64,000 nt of DNA from Altibacter sp. HG106 (lineage in GTDB: Bacteria; Bacteroidota; Bacteroidia; Flavobacteriales; Flavobacteriaceae), in assembly GCF_028561755.1 (NCBI RefSeq), contig NZ_JAQQTD010000006.1:124001-188000 (forward strand), given 5' to 3'. How positions within the stretch are numbered: the first letter of the stretch is position 1; each line of letters opens with the position of its first letter. The position numbers were made by a program, and so were the translations under genes. Shown piece after piece: positions 26,444 to 36,513 of the stretch. Under the pieces are notes generated by a model, which worked only from the letters and a program-made list of their open reading frames with translations, was not told where the DNA came from and ran no database searches.

Positions 26444-26881
26444 TCAAGGACGAACAGGATTGTTGCCTACCACCTGAGACAAGACGATTTGGGTTTTAGT
26501 TTCTCCGTAAACAATCAGTTCATCGATAAATGACTCTAAGTGCTTCTGATCTTTTAATACTACTTCCATCACAATATTCTCGTTCCCGGTTACCCGATAA
26601 CAATTCACTACTTCTTTATACGACTGTACCTTCAGTAAGAACGGTTTTAGTTTTCCCATAAAGGCGCGAATAGTGATGATGGCCTGTAATTGATATCCGG
26701 CATCCACGTGAGAAATTTGAGTAAAATATCCGTCAATAACACCCGAATCTTCCATCTTTTTAATTCGCTCTCCTACAGCGGCAGAACTGATCCCAACCTT
26801 CTTGCCTATAGCGGTATTAGACTGTCTCGCGTTCTGCTGCAAGCATTGCAGTATCTTCCAGTTTAAGGTGTCTATCTTCAT
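26444..26881 (-). CDS. Lrp/AsnC-family transcriptional regulator
   Basis: 145 residues. N-terminal AsnC-type helix-turn-helix (LNWKILQCLQQNARQSNTAIGKKVGISSAAVGERIKKMEDSGVIDGY) and C-terminal RAM ligand-binding domain with MGKLKPFLLKVQSYKEVVNCYRVTGNENIVMEV. These regulators respond to amino acids. It is divergent from the 26998 gene, and the alanine/glycine symporter lies just beyond, a possible target (inference). Confidence 0.93.
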   Translation of the reverse strand: MKIDTLNWKILQCLQQNARQSNTAIGKKVGISSAAVGERIKKMEDSGVIDGYFTQISHVDAGYQLQAIITIRAFMGKLKPFLLKVQSYKEVVNCYRVTGNENIVMEVVLKDQKHLESFIDELIVYGETKTQIVLSQVVGNNPVRP

Positions 26882-26997
26882 ATTTAAACCTTATTCGATT
26901 TTTTCTTTAATATCTAATGTAAATATAGTTTTTTGAATTAAATATTATATACAATAACCAATATAGCTTTGTAAATTTGAGTAAAATTGCTACAAAA

Positions 26998-27393
26998 ATG
27001 AATACTTCTTCTCTAGCCACTACATCACACTCTCCTCTTTATGAGAAGGCTATGGAAATTTTCGCCTTGTCGAAGAATATCTCCAATTATTTGATGGAGG
27101 ATATTAGTTTGTTGGAAAAAGACGGGAAAGAACACGCCTACGTCTATGTGGCCGGGGATATTGTTCAGCAATCGGTTTCGCTAGTTCCAGAGATTATGAA
27201 AGCGGAACAATGGAGACATTCTGACAAGAAGCACAAGTATGCTGCGTCGGTGACCCGATTGGCCAATCGACTTTATCGCAATTGCGAACGGTTGGAACTT
27301 ATCAACAACAATGGTCGCGATTTTATTCCTATTCTTCAGAAAGAATTAAAGAAATTCCGAAAGTTGCAGCGCCACTGGATGCTTACCCTTTAA
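26998..27393 (+). CDS. Conserved flavobacterial protein of unknown function
   Basis: 131 residues from the ATG at about 26998; a TTG seven codons upstream is also possible. All-helical appearance: YEKAMEIFALSKNISNYL, DIVQQSVSLVPEIMKAEQ, then a strongly basic C-terminus (YAASVTRLANRLYRNCERLE, LKKFRKLQRHWML). I remember this type of sequence as widely conserved in flavobacteria but without a function; it looks like a helical bundle. A TAGCTTTG box lies about 30 bases upstream. Its 3' end overlaps the convergent symporter gene by 11 bases. Confidence 0.7.
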   Translation: MNTSSLATTSHSPLYEKAMEIFALSKNISNYLMEDISLLEKDGKEHAYVYVAGDIVQQSVSLVPEIMKAEQWRHSDKKHKYAASVTRLANRLYRNCERLELINNNGRDFIPILQKELKKFRKLQRHWMLTL

Positions 27394-28915
27394 GTTTCGC
27401 TCGCACCCTATCTAAGTAGCGGAGCAATTCTTCTCGCACCTTCTTCCGAAGCAAAAAGAGTCCGATCATATTGGGTACAAGCATGGCGAAAATCATCGCA
27501 TCACTGAAGTCGGTTACCGCTCCTAACGTAGCGGCGGCACCCACAATGGTACAGACACAGAACAAAGTCTTATAAACATATTCCGTACGCCGGGCTCTTC
27601 CGAAGAGATAGCTCCATGCCTGATAGCCATAATACGACCACGAGATCATCGAGGAAAAAGCAAATAAAATAACGGCAAACGATAATAAATACGGAAACCA
27701 AGAAATGCCAGTTTCTAAAGCCGTCGCCGTTAAGATCACACCTTCCTCGTCGGTTAATGTGGTTCCTGGGACGATTTGACCCGTGATGATCAATACGAGG
27801 GCGGTCATGGTGCAGATGACTACCGTATCAATAAATGGCTCCAACAAAGCTACTAGGCCTTCACTCGCGGGATGCTGTGTTTTTACCGCGCTATGAGCAA
27901 TAGAGGCACTTCCTATTCCGGCCTCATTGCTAAAAGCCGCCCGTTTGAAGCCTTGAATCAGCACCCCAATAAATCCGCCTACCACACCTTCCGGGCTAAA
28001 CGCACCTTCCCATATGGCTTGAAAAGCGGAAGGGATAGCGCTCGCGTTCATTCCTAAGACAATGATCACAGCAAGAATATACATGACCACCATAAAGGGA
28101 ACAATCTTATCGGTAACCTTTGCAATTTTTTTGATCCCACCAATAATCACAATCCCTACCAGAATTGCCATGACCAAACCAAACAACCAACCCAGCCCAT
28201 GAATGAAACTATCCGACCCACCGGTAACATATTCAAAAAGCTTAAAGGCCTGATTCACCTGAAACATATTTCCGCCTCCAAAAGATCCTCCTATACACAT
28301 GACAGCGAACACCACAGAGAGCACTCCGCCCAAGCGTTTAAGCCCTTTCTGCCGCAGTCCTTTCTTCAGGTAATACATCGGACCTCCGTAGATGGTCCCT
28401 TTGGCATCCACCTCTCGATAGGCTACTCCCAGGGTGCATTCCACAAATTTGGATGACATCCCTAACAAGCCCACCAGAACCATCCACAAGGTCGCACCCG
28501 GGCCACCGATAGATAAGGCAATGGCTACTCCGGCGATATTGCCTAAGCCTACCGTTGCTGAAATTGCGGCAGTTAGGGCTTGGAAATGGGTGACCTCTCC
28601 GGCACCTTCCACACGCACGGTATCGGGATTATCGCCTGAAACTGTTGATACCGACTCGGAAACCGTTACGGGTTGTTCTTTTTCGAGATCGTCGTAATGG
28701 CCGCGTACTACTCGTATGGCTGTGAGAAAATGGCGCACATTAACAAAGCGATAGTAGCACGTAAAATACCCCGCACCTACTAAAAGCACCAAAAGTACCC
28801 AGGGAACTCCTACCGAGGCGGTAATGGGAATTTCCGCGAAGATGGCATCGACAAACCATCCGGTAGCGGCGTCGAAATAGTGATTTATTTGTTGATCGAT
28901 ACTGGAAGCATTCAT
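27383..28915 (-). CDS. AGCS-family alanine/glycine:cation symporter
   Basis: 510 residues with ~10-11 membrane helices. The family signature around ATVGLGNIAGVAIALSIGGPGATLWMVLVG and the conserved GAFSPEGVVGGFIGVLIQGFKRAAFSNEAGIGSASIAHSA are easily seen. It imports alanine/glycine-type small neutral amino acids with Na+ (or H+). A somewhat long N-terminal extension (~85 residues before the signature, with PVTVSESVSTVSGDNPDTV) separates the first two helices. Single-gene unit; an Lrp regulator is encoded 500 bases away. Confidence 0.93.
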   Translation of the reverse strand: MNASSIDQQINHYFDAATGWFVDAIFAEIPITASVGVPWVLLVLLVGAGYFTCYYRFVNVRHFLTAIRVVRGHYDDLEKEQPVTVSESVSTVSGDNPDTVRVEGAGEVTHFQALTAAISATVGLGNIAGVAIALSIGGPGATLWMVLVGLLGMSSKFVECTLGVAYREVDAKGTIYGGPMYYLKKGLRQKGLKRLGGVLSVVFAVMCIGGSFGGGNMFQVNQAFKLFEYVTGGSDSFIHGLGWLFGLVMAILVGIVIIGGIKKIAKVTDKIVPFMVVMYILAVIIVLGMNASAIPSAFQAIWEGAFSPEGVVGGFIGVLIQGFKRAAFSNEAGIGSASIAHSAVKTQHPASEGLVALLEPFIDTVVICTMTALVLIITGQIVPGTTLTDEEGVILTATALETGISWFPYLLSFAVILFAFSSMISWSYYGYQAWSYLFGRARRTEYVYKTLFCVCTIVGAAATLGAVTDFSDAMIFAMLVPNMIGLFLLRKKVREELLRYLDRVRAKLKG

Positions 28916-29010
28916 AGGAGTTTATTTTGAATGCCAAATTGCTGCGAAGTTCGATCTTTTGCAAGGTTAGCTACCGTTTAAAATAGACAACCATATGGTT
29001 AACTATAGTC

Positions 29011-30138
29011 TTATTTGGGTGCGGCGACCGTCGCAAATCGTAGATAGTCATGAGCGATGGCAAATTCAATAAGCTGTTCTTTCCCTCCGGCTCCGCTGAT
29101 TTGCAATTGCTTTTTGATCTGATGGATATGTGTCTGAAAACCGTCCACGCTGATATGCATGGCCTGGGCTACCTCTGTATAGGAAGCGTTGGTTCCGAAG
29201 ACCGCCAGATTTGCCAATACTTCTTTTTGACGGTCGGAAAGCGTTATATTTCGGGCCTGCCGCAACTGCTCCAAACGATCCTCTAGATCTTGAATGGTCG
29301 TGAGGTATTGTTTTTCTGCTTTGCTTGTTGCTTCCAGTCGCAGTTTCATGGCTTCCGTAGCGTCTAACAAGGACTGGGTTCTGCTTTGGTGCATTTCATT
29401 TTCAGAAAGAAATTTCCAGCTGTATAGCAATATGGAGAATAATAGTATGAAAAGAAATTTAAAAGAAATAGCAGTGATACTTCCGAGCAATCGCCAAAAG
29501 TCTTGATCTACATAAGCGATCACTTGATCTTGCGGAATGATACGATGGGAAACCGCCACCAGAATCAAAAAGAACAAGGTACCTGTAGGGAGCAGCATAA
29601 ACTTCATCTGTCGGGCAATGAACGCCTTATTCAATTCTATAAATAGAGAGATAGCCACTATGATAGAAATCGGGATGTCTATGAGCCAAATAAAATGGTT
29701 ACTAATGTTTGTATTGCTGTACGAACTTACCACAAAGACAAAAGCGATCATTGCGAGTATAACAGCGTAAAGTCCGATGAATTCTCGGGGTTGAAAACGT
29801 GTGACCATACCAACCACCCAGCCTTTTTTTCCTTCATATTCAATAGAAGGTAGTGATAATAAAATAAAAAGAGAGTTCGCCAGTGACACTGCCAAGCCCC
29901 AAAATATAACCGTTTTATCGCTGGGGTCAAAAGATAGGAGCGCTAACAGAATGACATTGATCAATGCCCCGATTCCCCAGGCCCAAATGGCCCAACCAAA
30001 CCACTTGATACCGGCGGTGGCCGCAAGGGAACTTCCTCGTTTGCGTTCTTTGAAATAGATCCGCTGGATGACTACGGCAGAGAGGATACAAACAATGGCT
30101 GTAACCGAGTATTCTATGGTCGTCAACACAGATTCCAT
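29011..30138 (-). CDS. Membrane-anchored LuxR-type transcriptional regulator
   Basis: 375 residues. Seven or eight hydrophobic helices fill residues ~8-245, followed by a coiled coil (~250-300, MKLRLEATSKAEKQYLTTIQDLEDRLEQLRQA) and a GerE/LuxR-type helix-turn-helix at ~305-360 (LSDRQKEVLANLAVFGTNASYTEVAQAMHISVDGFQTHIHQIKKQL). There is no receiver or kinase domain, so it is a one-component regulator that would act from the membrane. The membrane part is not recognised as a known sensor. Transcribed alone, upstream of the AGCS gene by 95 bases. Confidence 0.82.
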   Translation of the reverse strand: MESVLTTIEYSVTAIVCILSAVVIQRIYFKERKRGSSLAATAGIKWFGWAIWAWGIGALINVILLALLSFDPSDKTVIFWGLAVSLANSLFILLSLPSIEYEGKKGWVVGMVTRFQPREFIGLYAVILAMIAFVFVVSSYSNTNISNHFIWLIDIPISIIVAISLFIELNKAFIARQMKFMLLPTGTLFFLILVAVSHRIIPQDQVIAYVDQDFWRLLGSITAISFKFLFILLFSILLYSWKFLSENEMHQSRTQSLLDATEAMKLRLEATSKAEKQYLTTIQDLEDRLEQLRQARNITLSDRQKEVLANLAVFGTNASYTEVAQAMHISVDGFQTHIHQIKKQLQISGAGGKEQLIEFAIAHDYLRFATVAAPK

Positions 30139-30169
30139 TACCTAAAGGTAGGAATTCTACCGAGATTCG

Positions 30170-33100
30170 CTACATATTTCTACGATACTGTCCGCCTACT
30201 TCAAATAATGCCTTTGTTATCTGACCCAGCGAGCACACTTTGGTTGCTTCCATGAGTTTTTCAAAGATATTTTCGTTTTGAATGGCGGCCTGTTGTACCT
30301 CCTCGATAGCGGCATCCGCACGATCTTCATAGGTTTTGTGCAGTTTTTCTAAGGTGGTAATCTGCGCTTGTTTTTCTTCTTCGGTAGCTCGAATTACCTC
30401 CTTCGGAAGAATGGTAGGTGATCCCTTACTGCTCAAAAAGGTGTTCACGCCAATGATCGGAAACTCCCCTGTATGCTTTAAGGTTTCATAATATAAACTC
30501 TCCTCCTGAATCTTACTTCGCTGATACATGGTTTCCATGGCACCTAAGACCCCTCCACGTTCGGTAAGTCGATCGAATTCCAGCAATACCGCCTCTTCTA
30601 CCAAATCTGTCAATTCTTCAATGATAAAGGCACCCTGGATCGGGTTTTCATTCTTTGCCAGGCCTAATTCCTTATTGATGATCAACTGAATGGCCATGGC
30701 GCGTCGCACACTTTCTTCCGTGGGAGTGGTAATGGCTTCATCGTAGGCATTGGTGTGAAGCGAATTACAATTGTCATAGATCGCGTATAAGGCTTGTAAG
30801 GTCGTTCGGATATCGTTGAAGTCGATTTCCTGCGCGTGTAACGATCTACCCGATGTTTGAATATGATATTTCAACATCTGAGCCCTCGGGTTGGCACCGT
30901 ATTTATGCTTTAAGGCTTTAGCCCAAATTCGACGTGCTACACGGCCAATCACCGCATACTCAGGATCGATACCATTGCTAAAGAAAAACGACAGGTTAGG
31001 ACCAAACTTATTGATATCCATTCCGCGGGACAGATAGTATTCTACATAGGTAAACCCATTTGCCAGGGTAAATGCCAATTGTGAAATGGGGTTCGCCCCT
31101 GCTTCGGCAATGTGATAGCCACTAATAGAGACAGAATAGAAATTACGAACCTTTTTCTGAATAAAATACTCTTGCACGTCGCCCATGAGTCGGAGGGCAA
31201 ATTCGGTAGAAAAGATACAGGTATTTTGCGCCTGATCTTCTTTTAAGATATCGGCTTGTACGGTTCCACGGACTTGCTGCAAGGTGGTGGCTTTAATCTC
31301 TTCATACACCTCTTGTGGCAACACCTGATCTCCTGTTACGCCGAGCAACATAAGTCCCAACCCATTATTTCCTTCGGGAAGCTCTCCTAAATAAGACGGA
31401 CGCTCTTCTCCCTTATCTTCATAGATGGCAGCGATCTTGCTTTCAATATCTTTTTCGATGCCTTGCTCTTTGATGTACTTTTCACAATTCTGATCGATCG
31501 CCGCATTCATGAAAAATCCTAGCAGCATGGGGGCAGGTCCGTTAATGGTCATGCTCACTGAGGTCATAGGATCGCTCAAATCGAAGCCACTATACAGTTT
31601 TTTTGCATCATCCAAACAACAAATAGAAACCCCCGCATTACCGATCTTTCCGTAGATATCGGGTCGATGGTCGGGATCGTTTCCGTACAAGGTGACACTG
31701 TCGAATGCCGTTGACAGACGTTTGGCCGGCATGTCCAAACTTACATAGTGAAACCTTCTGTTGGTCCGTTCGGGACCTCCCTCGCCTGCGAACATTCTAG
31801 TTGGGTCCTCTCCGGTACGTTTGAAAGGGTATAAACCTGCTGTATACGGAAATTCCCCGGGCACATTCTCTTGAAGTACCCACTTCAAAATATCGCCCCA
31901 CGCTTGATATTTTGGAAGCGCTACTTTTGGAATTTGCGTGTGAGACAGCGATTCGGTATGCGTATCTATTTTAATTTCCTTATCTCGTACGGTAAATGAG
32001 TACACCGGTTTTTTATAGCGATCCACTTTTTCACTCCAACCCAAAATAACCTCCCAATTGTAAGGATCCAGATCCATTTTGACGCGATCAAATTCGGCCA
32101 GCAATAGTTTGGTTAAATCCTTTGTTTCGCTTGCTTCGGAAGAGTTGTCTAAAAGCAAACCTGATTTGTCGATTCCGGGTGTTTGCTTCGTTACTGTTTC
32201 CAAGGTTTTAAAGAGTCCATACAACGATTGCGCCACCTCCACTTGCTTGGCAGCGGTGGTATCGTACGTTCTGTTGTTTTCAGCAATCTCTGAAAGGTAG
32301 CGCGTTCTCGCCGGCGGGATCACAAAAATCTTTTCCGACATTTCATCGCTAATGGTATAGTCACTTTCTAAACTCGATTTTGTTTGTTCACTGATGCGTT
32401 TCATCACCTCCTTGTACAGGCGATTCATCCCGGGATCATTAAATTGTGAAGCAATCGTTCCATACACCGGTAGCTCCTCTTGCGGTGTTTCCCATAGTTG
32501 GTGGTTTCGCATGTATTGCTTCTTCACATCACGCAGCGCGTCTTTCGCGCCACGTTTATCGAATTTATTGATGGCCACGAGATCTGCAAAATCTAACATG
32601 TCGATCTTTTCCAGCTGCGTAGCGGCTCCAAATTCGGGAGTCATTACATACAAACTTACATCACTGTGATCGAGAATTTCGGTATCGCTTTGTCCGATTC
32701 CAGAAGTTTCTAAAATGATCAAATCGTAGTCAGCAGCTTTAAGTACTTCTACCGCTTCGGAAACGTATTTGGAAAGGGCGAGATTGCTCTGTCGTGTTGC
32801 CAAACTACGCATATACACCCGAGGCGAGTTGATCGCGTTCATCCGGATTCGGTCTCCAAGCAACGCACCGCCCGTTTTTCTTTTGGAAGGATCCACAGAA
32901 ATGAGTCCGATGCTCTTTTCAGGAAAATCAACTAAAAAACGACGCACCAGTTCATCTACTAAGGACGACTTCCCCGCGCCTCCAGTTCCGGTGATACCGA
33001 GTACCGGAGTGATGCTTTCTTTATTTTTTTCGTGAATTTTTTGCAAGGTTTCTTTTGCGACTTCCGGAAAATTTTCTGCCGCCGAAATGATGCGTGCGAT

Positions 33101-33595
33101 GGCTCCGGGTTCTTTTTCTGAAAGTCGGTCTATTTCACCATTTAGTTTCGATCCCAACGGATAATCGGCCTGTTCTACCAGATCATTGATCATTCCTTGC
33201 AAGCCCATTTCTCTTCCATCATCGGGCGCGTAAATACGGGTGATCCCATAGTCCATCAAGTCTTTAATTTCCGAAGGCAAAATAACCCCTCCGCCACCAC
33301 CAAAAATTTTGATATGGCCCGCTCCTTTCTCCTGCAACAGATCGTACATATATTTGAAGTACTCATTGTGCCCACCCTGATATGAGGTCATCGCGATGGC
33401 GTTCGCATCCTCCTGAATGGCGGTATTTACGACCTCTTCTACACTTCTGTCGTGCCCTAAATGAATCACTTCTACTCCGGTGGATTGAATGATTCGTCGC
33501 ATAATATTAATGGCGGCATCGTGACCGTCAAATAGCGATGCGGCCGTAACGATTCTTACTTTATTTTTAGGGATATATGGTGTTTGTTGCTGCAT
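30170..33595 (-). CDS. icmF: Fused isobutyryl-CoA mutase (IcmF)
   Basis: 1141 residues from 33595 ([12 protein letters not shown]); an ATG at 33625 adds 10 doubtful residues. Domain order is that of IcmF: B12-binding domain (~12-145, cobalt-ligand histidine H25 in DGHDAAIN), a MeaB-like GTPase chaperone (~200-420, P-loop [16 protein letters not shown]), then the mutase barrel. Mutase residues are IcmF-like rather than methylmalonyl-CoA mutase-like: [21 protein letters not shown] and [14 protein letters not shown]. It interconverts isobutyryl-CoA and n-butyryl-CoA. No cobalamin riboswitch was seen in the 150 bases upstream. Confidence 0.93.
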   Translation of the reverse strand: MQQQTPYIPKNKVRIVTAASLFDGHDAAINIMRRIIQSTGVEVIHLGHDRSVEEVVNTAIQEDANAIAMTSYQGGHNEYFKYMYDLLQEKGAGHIKIFGGGGGVILPSEIKDLMDYGITRIYAPDDGREMGLQGMINDLVEQADYPLGSKLNGEIDRLSEKEPGAIARIISAAENFPEVAKETLQKIHEKNKESITPVLGITGTGGAGKSSLVDELVRRFLVDFPEKSIGLISVDPSKRKTGGALLGDRIRMNAINSPRVYMRSLATRQSNLALSKYVSEAVEVLKAADYDLIILETSGIGQSDTEILDHSDVSLYVMTPEFGAATQLEKIDMLDFADLVAINKFDKRGAKDALRDVKKQYMRNHQLWETPQEELPVYGTIASQFNDPGMNRLYKEVMKRISEQTKSSLESDYTISDEMSEKIFVIPPARTRYLSEIAENNRTYDTTAAKQVEVAQSLYGLFKTLETVTKQTPGIDKSGLLLDNSSEASETKDLTKLLLAEFDRVKMDLDPYNWEVILGWSEKVDRYKKPVYSFTVRDKEIKIDTHTESLSHTQIPKVALPKYQAWGDILKWVLQENVPGEFPYTAGLYPFKRTGEDPTRMFAGEGGPERTNRRFHYVSLDMPAKRLSTAFDSVTLYGNDPDHRPDIYGKIGNAGVSICCLDDAKKLYSGFDLSDPMTSVSMTINGPAPMLLGFFMNAAIDQNCEKYIKEQGIEKDIESKIAAIYEDKGEERPSYLGELPEGNNGLGLMLLGVTGDQVLPQEVYEEIKATTLQQVRGTVQADILKEDQAQNTCIFSTEFALRLMGDVQEYFIQKKVRNFYSVSISGYHIAEAGANPISQLAFTLANGFTYVEYYLSRGMDINKFGPNLSFFFSNGIDPEYAVIGRVARRIWAKALKHKYGANPRAQMLKYHIQTSGRSLHAQEIDFNDIRTTLQALYAIYDNCNSLHTNAYDEAITTPTEESVRRAMAIQLIINKELGLAKNENPIQGAFIIEELTDLVEEAVLLEFDRLTERGGVLGAMETMYQRSKIQEESLYYETLKHTGEFPIIGVNTFLSSKGSPTILPKEVIRATEEEKQAQITTLEKLHKTYEDRADAAIEEVQQAAIQNENIFEKLMEATKVCSLGQITKALFEVGGQYRRNM

Positions 33596-33745
33596 TGATA
33601 AAAAAGCTATGAAATAGTTCCACAAATTTACGAAAAACGTATTGAGGTATGGCTACAAGCCGTTGAAAAAAGCGACGTGAATTAATTTTCTCTCCAAGCG
33701 AAAACACTTTTTTTGTATCTTTAAGTAACATTAAACCAAACCCTT

Positions 33746-34654
33746 ATGAAACATTTTTACTTATTACTGGTAGCTGCAATGGTTTTCGCAGTCCCCATGC
33801 AAGCACAATTCAATGATGATATTGAAAGTTATGCGGTCGGTCCATTAAACACCTATCCGTGGGATAGTTGGGATGAAACAGCGGGAACCGCAGATGATAT
33901 TTCCGTAACCGATGAGGAAGCCAATTCGGGGACCCAATCGGTGCTCATTGCAGAAGGCGGCGTAATCGACGGACTTCTAAAGTTAGGAAATAAAACCTCA
34001 GATACGTGGGGTCTTACTTTCATGATGTACATACCTTCGGGAAAGTCGGGATACTTTAACGTTCAAAACGAAGAAACCCCCGGTGTGCAGTGGAATTATC
34101 ACGTAACCTTTAACGAAGGAGGTAGTTCGCTAGGTGTTATTATTTTTTATGATGCCTCGGGCACCAACCAAGGTCCTGGTGCCATTCTGGGTACTGGCTC
34201 GTATCCTGTTGATGCGTGGTTTGAAGTTTCTCTCATTACAGATATGGATAGTCTGATAACGCAACTATCAATAGACGGAGCCTTGATTGCAACTACGCCG
34301 TACACCGGAACCCAACTGGGGGCGATTAATTTTTATTCGAATGAAGGCGGTGGCGAAAGCAACCGGTATTATATCGATGACGCGGTGTTTGAAACCACCG
34401 TATTTGGAGTAGATGATGTTGCCATTGAGACCCTTTCGGCCACTCCTAACCCAATGAGAAATCAGCTAACCATATCGAGCCAAAACCGTGTGATAAACGA
34501 GGTTGTCTTCTATGATGTTTTGGGCAAAAAAGTATTAGGGGTACGTCCTGAACGTGCCAACCCCTCTATCGATACGAGTTCATTACCCTCAGGCATCTAT
34601 CTCGCGCAGGTGTTTGTTGAAGGAAAAATCAAAACTATTAAGCTAATCAAATAG
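33746..34654 (+). CDS. Secreted T9SS cargo protein with a beta-sandwich domain
   Basis: 302 residues: signal peptide to ~22 (MVFAVPMQAQ), a LamG/concanavalin-like beta-sandwich (~23-220, FNDDIESYAVGPLN ... INFYSNEGGGESNRYYIDDAVFET), and a C-terminal type A sorting domain of the type IX secretion system (~228-302: LSATPNPMRNQLTI, VFYDVLGKKVLGV, IDTSSLPSGIYLAQVF, ending KTIKLIK). It is therefore exported across the outer membrane and probably surface-attached. Ligand unknown. A TATCTTTA box lies at 33716; a terminator follows at 34681. Confidence 0.88.
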   Translation: MKHFYLLLVAAMVFAVPMQAQFNDDIESYAVGPLNTYPWDSWDETAGTADDISVTDEEANSGTQSVLIAEGGVIDGLLKLGNKTSDTWGLTFMMYIPSGKSGYFNVQNEETPGVQWNYHVTFNEGGSSLGVIIFYDASGTNQGPGAILGTGSYPVDAWFEVSLITDMDSLITQLSIDGALIATTPYTGTQLGAINFYSNEGGGESNRYYIDDAVFETTVFGVDDVAIETLSATPNPMRNQLTISSQNRVINEVVFYDVLGKKVLGVRPERANPSIDTSSLPSGIYLAQVFVEGKIKTIKLIK

Positions 34655-34680
34655 ATTTCATTTATTTTTTCTCTTTAATA

Positions 34681-34706
34681 GACCCTCCGCTTGGAGGGTC
34701 TTTTTT
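34681..34706 (+). terminator. Terminator of the T9SS cargo gene
   Basis: GACCCTCC (34681-34688), loop GCTT, GGAGGGTC (34693-34700), then TTTTTT. The next gene's -7 box (TATCTTTG, 34706-34713) begins in the T tract. Confidence 0.88.
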
Positions 34707-34713
34707 ATCTTTG
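34706..34713 (+). promoter_or_regulatory. Probable -7 box of the DUF4197 gene
   Basis: TATCTTTG, an exact TAnnTTTG match, 18 bases before the ATG at 34732 and overlapping the T tract of the preceding terminator. Confidence 0.55.
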
Positions 34714-34731
34714 ACCTTCAATCCTACTCTC

Positions 34732-35436
34732 ATGAAAAAACGTATCACCCTAGTCCTTAGTATTTTCATGCTTATTTCTTGTGCTGAATTACAAGGTGTG
34801 ATTAATGAACTTCCCAACCAGACGGGTATTGACAATAACACCATCGCTTCCGGACTGCGCCAAGCTTTAGACTTTGGTATCGACAAACAAGTTACCAAGC
34901 TTACTCAGGAAGACGGATTCTACAAAAATCAATTGGTAAAAATACTACTTCCCGAAGAGCTTCAGAAGGTAGATAGAACCCTTCGCGACATAGGGTTAGG
35001 GAGTCTGGCCGACGAAGGCTTAAAAGTGATGAATCGCGCGGCCGAAGATGCCGTGAAAGAAGCAACACCCATTTTCGTAGATGCTGTACGGGGCATTACC
35101 TTCAACGATGCGAAAAACATTCTGCTAGGAAACGATAGGGCAGCCACTAGCTATTTGGAAGGACGTACGCGTCAGGCATTATACGCCAAATTTAATCCGG
35201 TGATCCAGAATTCTTTTTCAAAGGTAGGTGCAGATCAAATTTGGACCAATATTATTAATCAGTATAATGCCATTCCATTTGTAAATCAAGTAAACCCTGA
35301 TCTTACCGATTACGTGACGGGTGAGGCCTTGGACGGTGTTTTTACGATGATCTCCGTAGAAGAAAAAAACATACGAACCAAGATTAATTCGCGAACGACC
35401 AACTTATTACGACAGGTTTTTGCACTTCAGGACTAA
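34732..35436 (+). CDS. DUF4197 lipoprotein
   Basis: 234 residues from the ATG at 34732; lipobox FMLISC (acylated Cys17). The body matches DUF4197 as I remember it: TIASGLRQALDFGIDKQVTKL, DGFYKNQLVKILLPEELQKVDRTLR, then the helical ITFNDAKNILLGNDRAATSYLEGRT and a C-terminal DYVTGEALDGVFTMISVEEKNIR. Function unknown, conserved in many Gram-negative bacteria. It is a single-gene unit. Confidence 0.9.
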   Translation: MKKRITLVLSIFMLISCAELQGVINELPNQTGIDNNTIASGLRQALDFGIDKQVTKLTQEDGFYKNQLVKILLPEELQKVDRTLRDIGLGSLADEGLKVMNRAAEDAVKEATPIFVDAVRGITFNDAKNILLGNDRAATSYLEGRTRQALYAKFNPVIQNSFSKVGADQIWTNIINQYNAIPFVNQVNPDLTDYVTGEALDGVFTMISVEEKNIRTKINSRTTNLLRQVFALQD

Positions 35437-35530
35437 GGGTTTGTTAACATTTTAACGAATTGGTCGAGTATCCTTCAAGGTTTAGCAAATCGTTAACGAG
35501 TTCTTCCCATTTTCTATACGTTCCTGAAAC

Positions 35531-35538
35531 TATCTTTG
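35531..35538 (+). promoter_or_regulatory. Probable -7 box of the Lacal_2735-type gene
   Basis: TATCTTTG matches TAnnTTTG, 24 bases before the ATG at 35563. Confidence 0.55.
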
Positions 35539-35562
35539 TAGTTGTAATTAATTAATAGAGAA

Positions 35563-35745
35563 ATGTTTCAGTGGCTTACAGGAAAGACGAAGTTAGACCG
35601 TTTGAAAGAACGGTATAGTCATCTTATGAAGCGATCCTTCCGTACTGCTCTACACAATAAGGAGGAAAGTGATCGCATTAATAGGGAAGCTCGAAGGCTT
35701 TATGAGCAAATCAAATATTTGTCGCTTCAAGAAGCCGACAAATAG
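35563..35745 (+). CDS. Lacal_2735-family small protein
   Basis: 60 residues, very basic and helical: MFQWLTGKTKLDRLKERY, then HLMKRSFRTALHNKEESD and a C-terminal ARRLYEQIKYL. It matches the small flavobacterial family named after Lacal_2735. Function unknown; charge and helices suggest binding to nucleic acid or another protein (speculation). It abuts the convergent BtuF-like gene with no base between the stops. Confidence 0.8.
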   Translation: MFQWLTGKTKLDRLKERYSHLMKRSFRTALHNKEESDRINREARRLYEQIKYLSLQEADK

Positions 35746-36513
35746 CTAATGTAACGTCCGAAAGTACTGATACACCGCTTCATTGTCCGCCCCATACCAA
35801 CTAAAGGCCGTTCCATCTACCAAGACCGTCTTCACACCACATTGTTGCTCCACCTCGTTTGCTCTTTCTTCAGTAAATGGAAAAGGTTCTGAGCTTAAAA
35901 GTAGCAGATCGGCCTTCGATAATTCCTCCATGTCAACTTCAGGGTATCGCAATGACTTAGCACAATTCTCAAAATGATTGCGTTGCAGCATAGCATCGAT
36001 ATAGGTTCCCTTACCGGCTATCATGTAGGGATCTTTCCAGATCAAGTAGTACACACGTTTCCACGGTTTGTTTTTCATGAATTCCTGAAAAAAATTCCGT
36101 GCCGTCTCATGGGCTTGTATTAAAGAGATGCCGCGTTCTTGTATTTGGAACAATGTTGAAAGTTTTTCTATCAAATCCATGTGAGTCTGAAAGTCGGCTA
36201 CATCACTCACCCAAACGGGAGCGATTTCTGAAAGTTGCGCAACTATCTTCTTTGTATTTTCTTCTTTGTTCGCAATGATGATATCCGGATGAAGGGATGC
36301 GATGTCATCTGCTTTTACGGCTTTGGTTCCGCCAATGATGCGCTTCTCTTTCCGAAGATGCTCGGGAGAAACACAAAATTTAGTGACACCAACGATATTG
36401 TCTTCTAGACCGAGACCCACTAACAACTGTGTGATTGAAGGAACCAGTGAAACAATAGTCTTTGGCTGCTTAGGAAAGTGTAGTATTCTATTAAGCTGGT
36501 CTTTACAGCGCAT
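35746..36513 (-). CDS. Helical-backbone metal receptor / BtuF-like protein without signal peptide
   Basis: 255 residues. TroA/BtuF fold: [57 protein letters not shown], and a C-terminal [22 protein letters not shown]. Such proteins deliver cobalamin or haem to ABC importers, yet neither a signal peptide nor importer genes are present here. IcmF in this window needs B12, so a role in B12 handling is possible (inference). Its start overlaps the 3' end of pyrF by 11 bases, indicating co-transcription with pyrF and prfA. Confidence 0.82.
   Translation of the reverse strand: MRCKDQLNRILHFPKQPKTIVSLVPSITQLLVGLGLEDNIVGVTKFCVSPEHLRKEKRIIGGTKAVKADDIASLHPDIIIANKEENTKKIVAQLSEIAPVWVSDVADFQTHMDLIEKLSTLFQIQERGISLIQAHETARNFFQEFMKNKPWKRVYYLIWKDPYMIAGKGTYIDAMLQRNHFENCAKSLRYPEVDMEELSKADLLLLSSEPFPFTEERANEVEQQCGVKTVLVDGTAFSWYGADNEAVYQYFRTLH

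Noticed and set aside
33596-33745. Cobalamin riboswitch before icmF
   Set aside because: No B12-box-like element or large fold recognised in 150 bases; the region is short and AT-rich.
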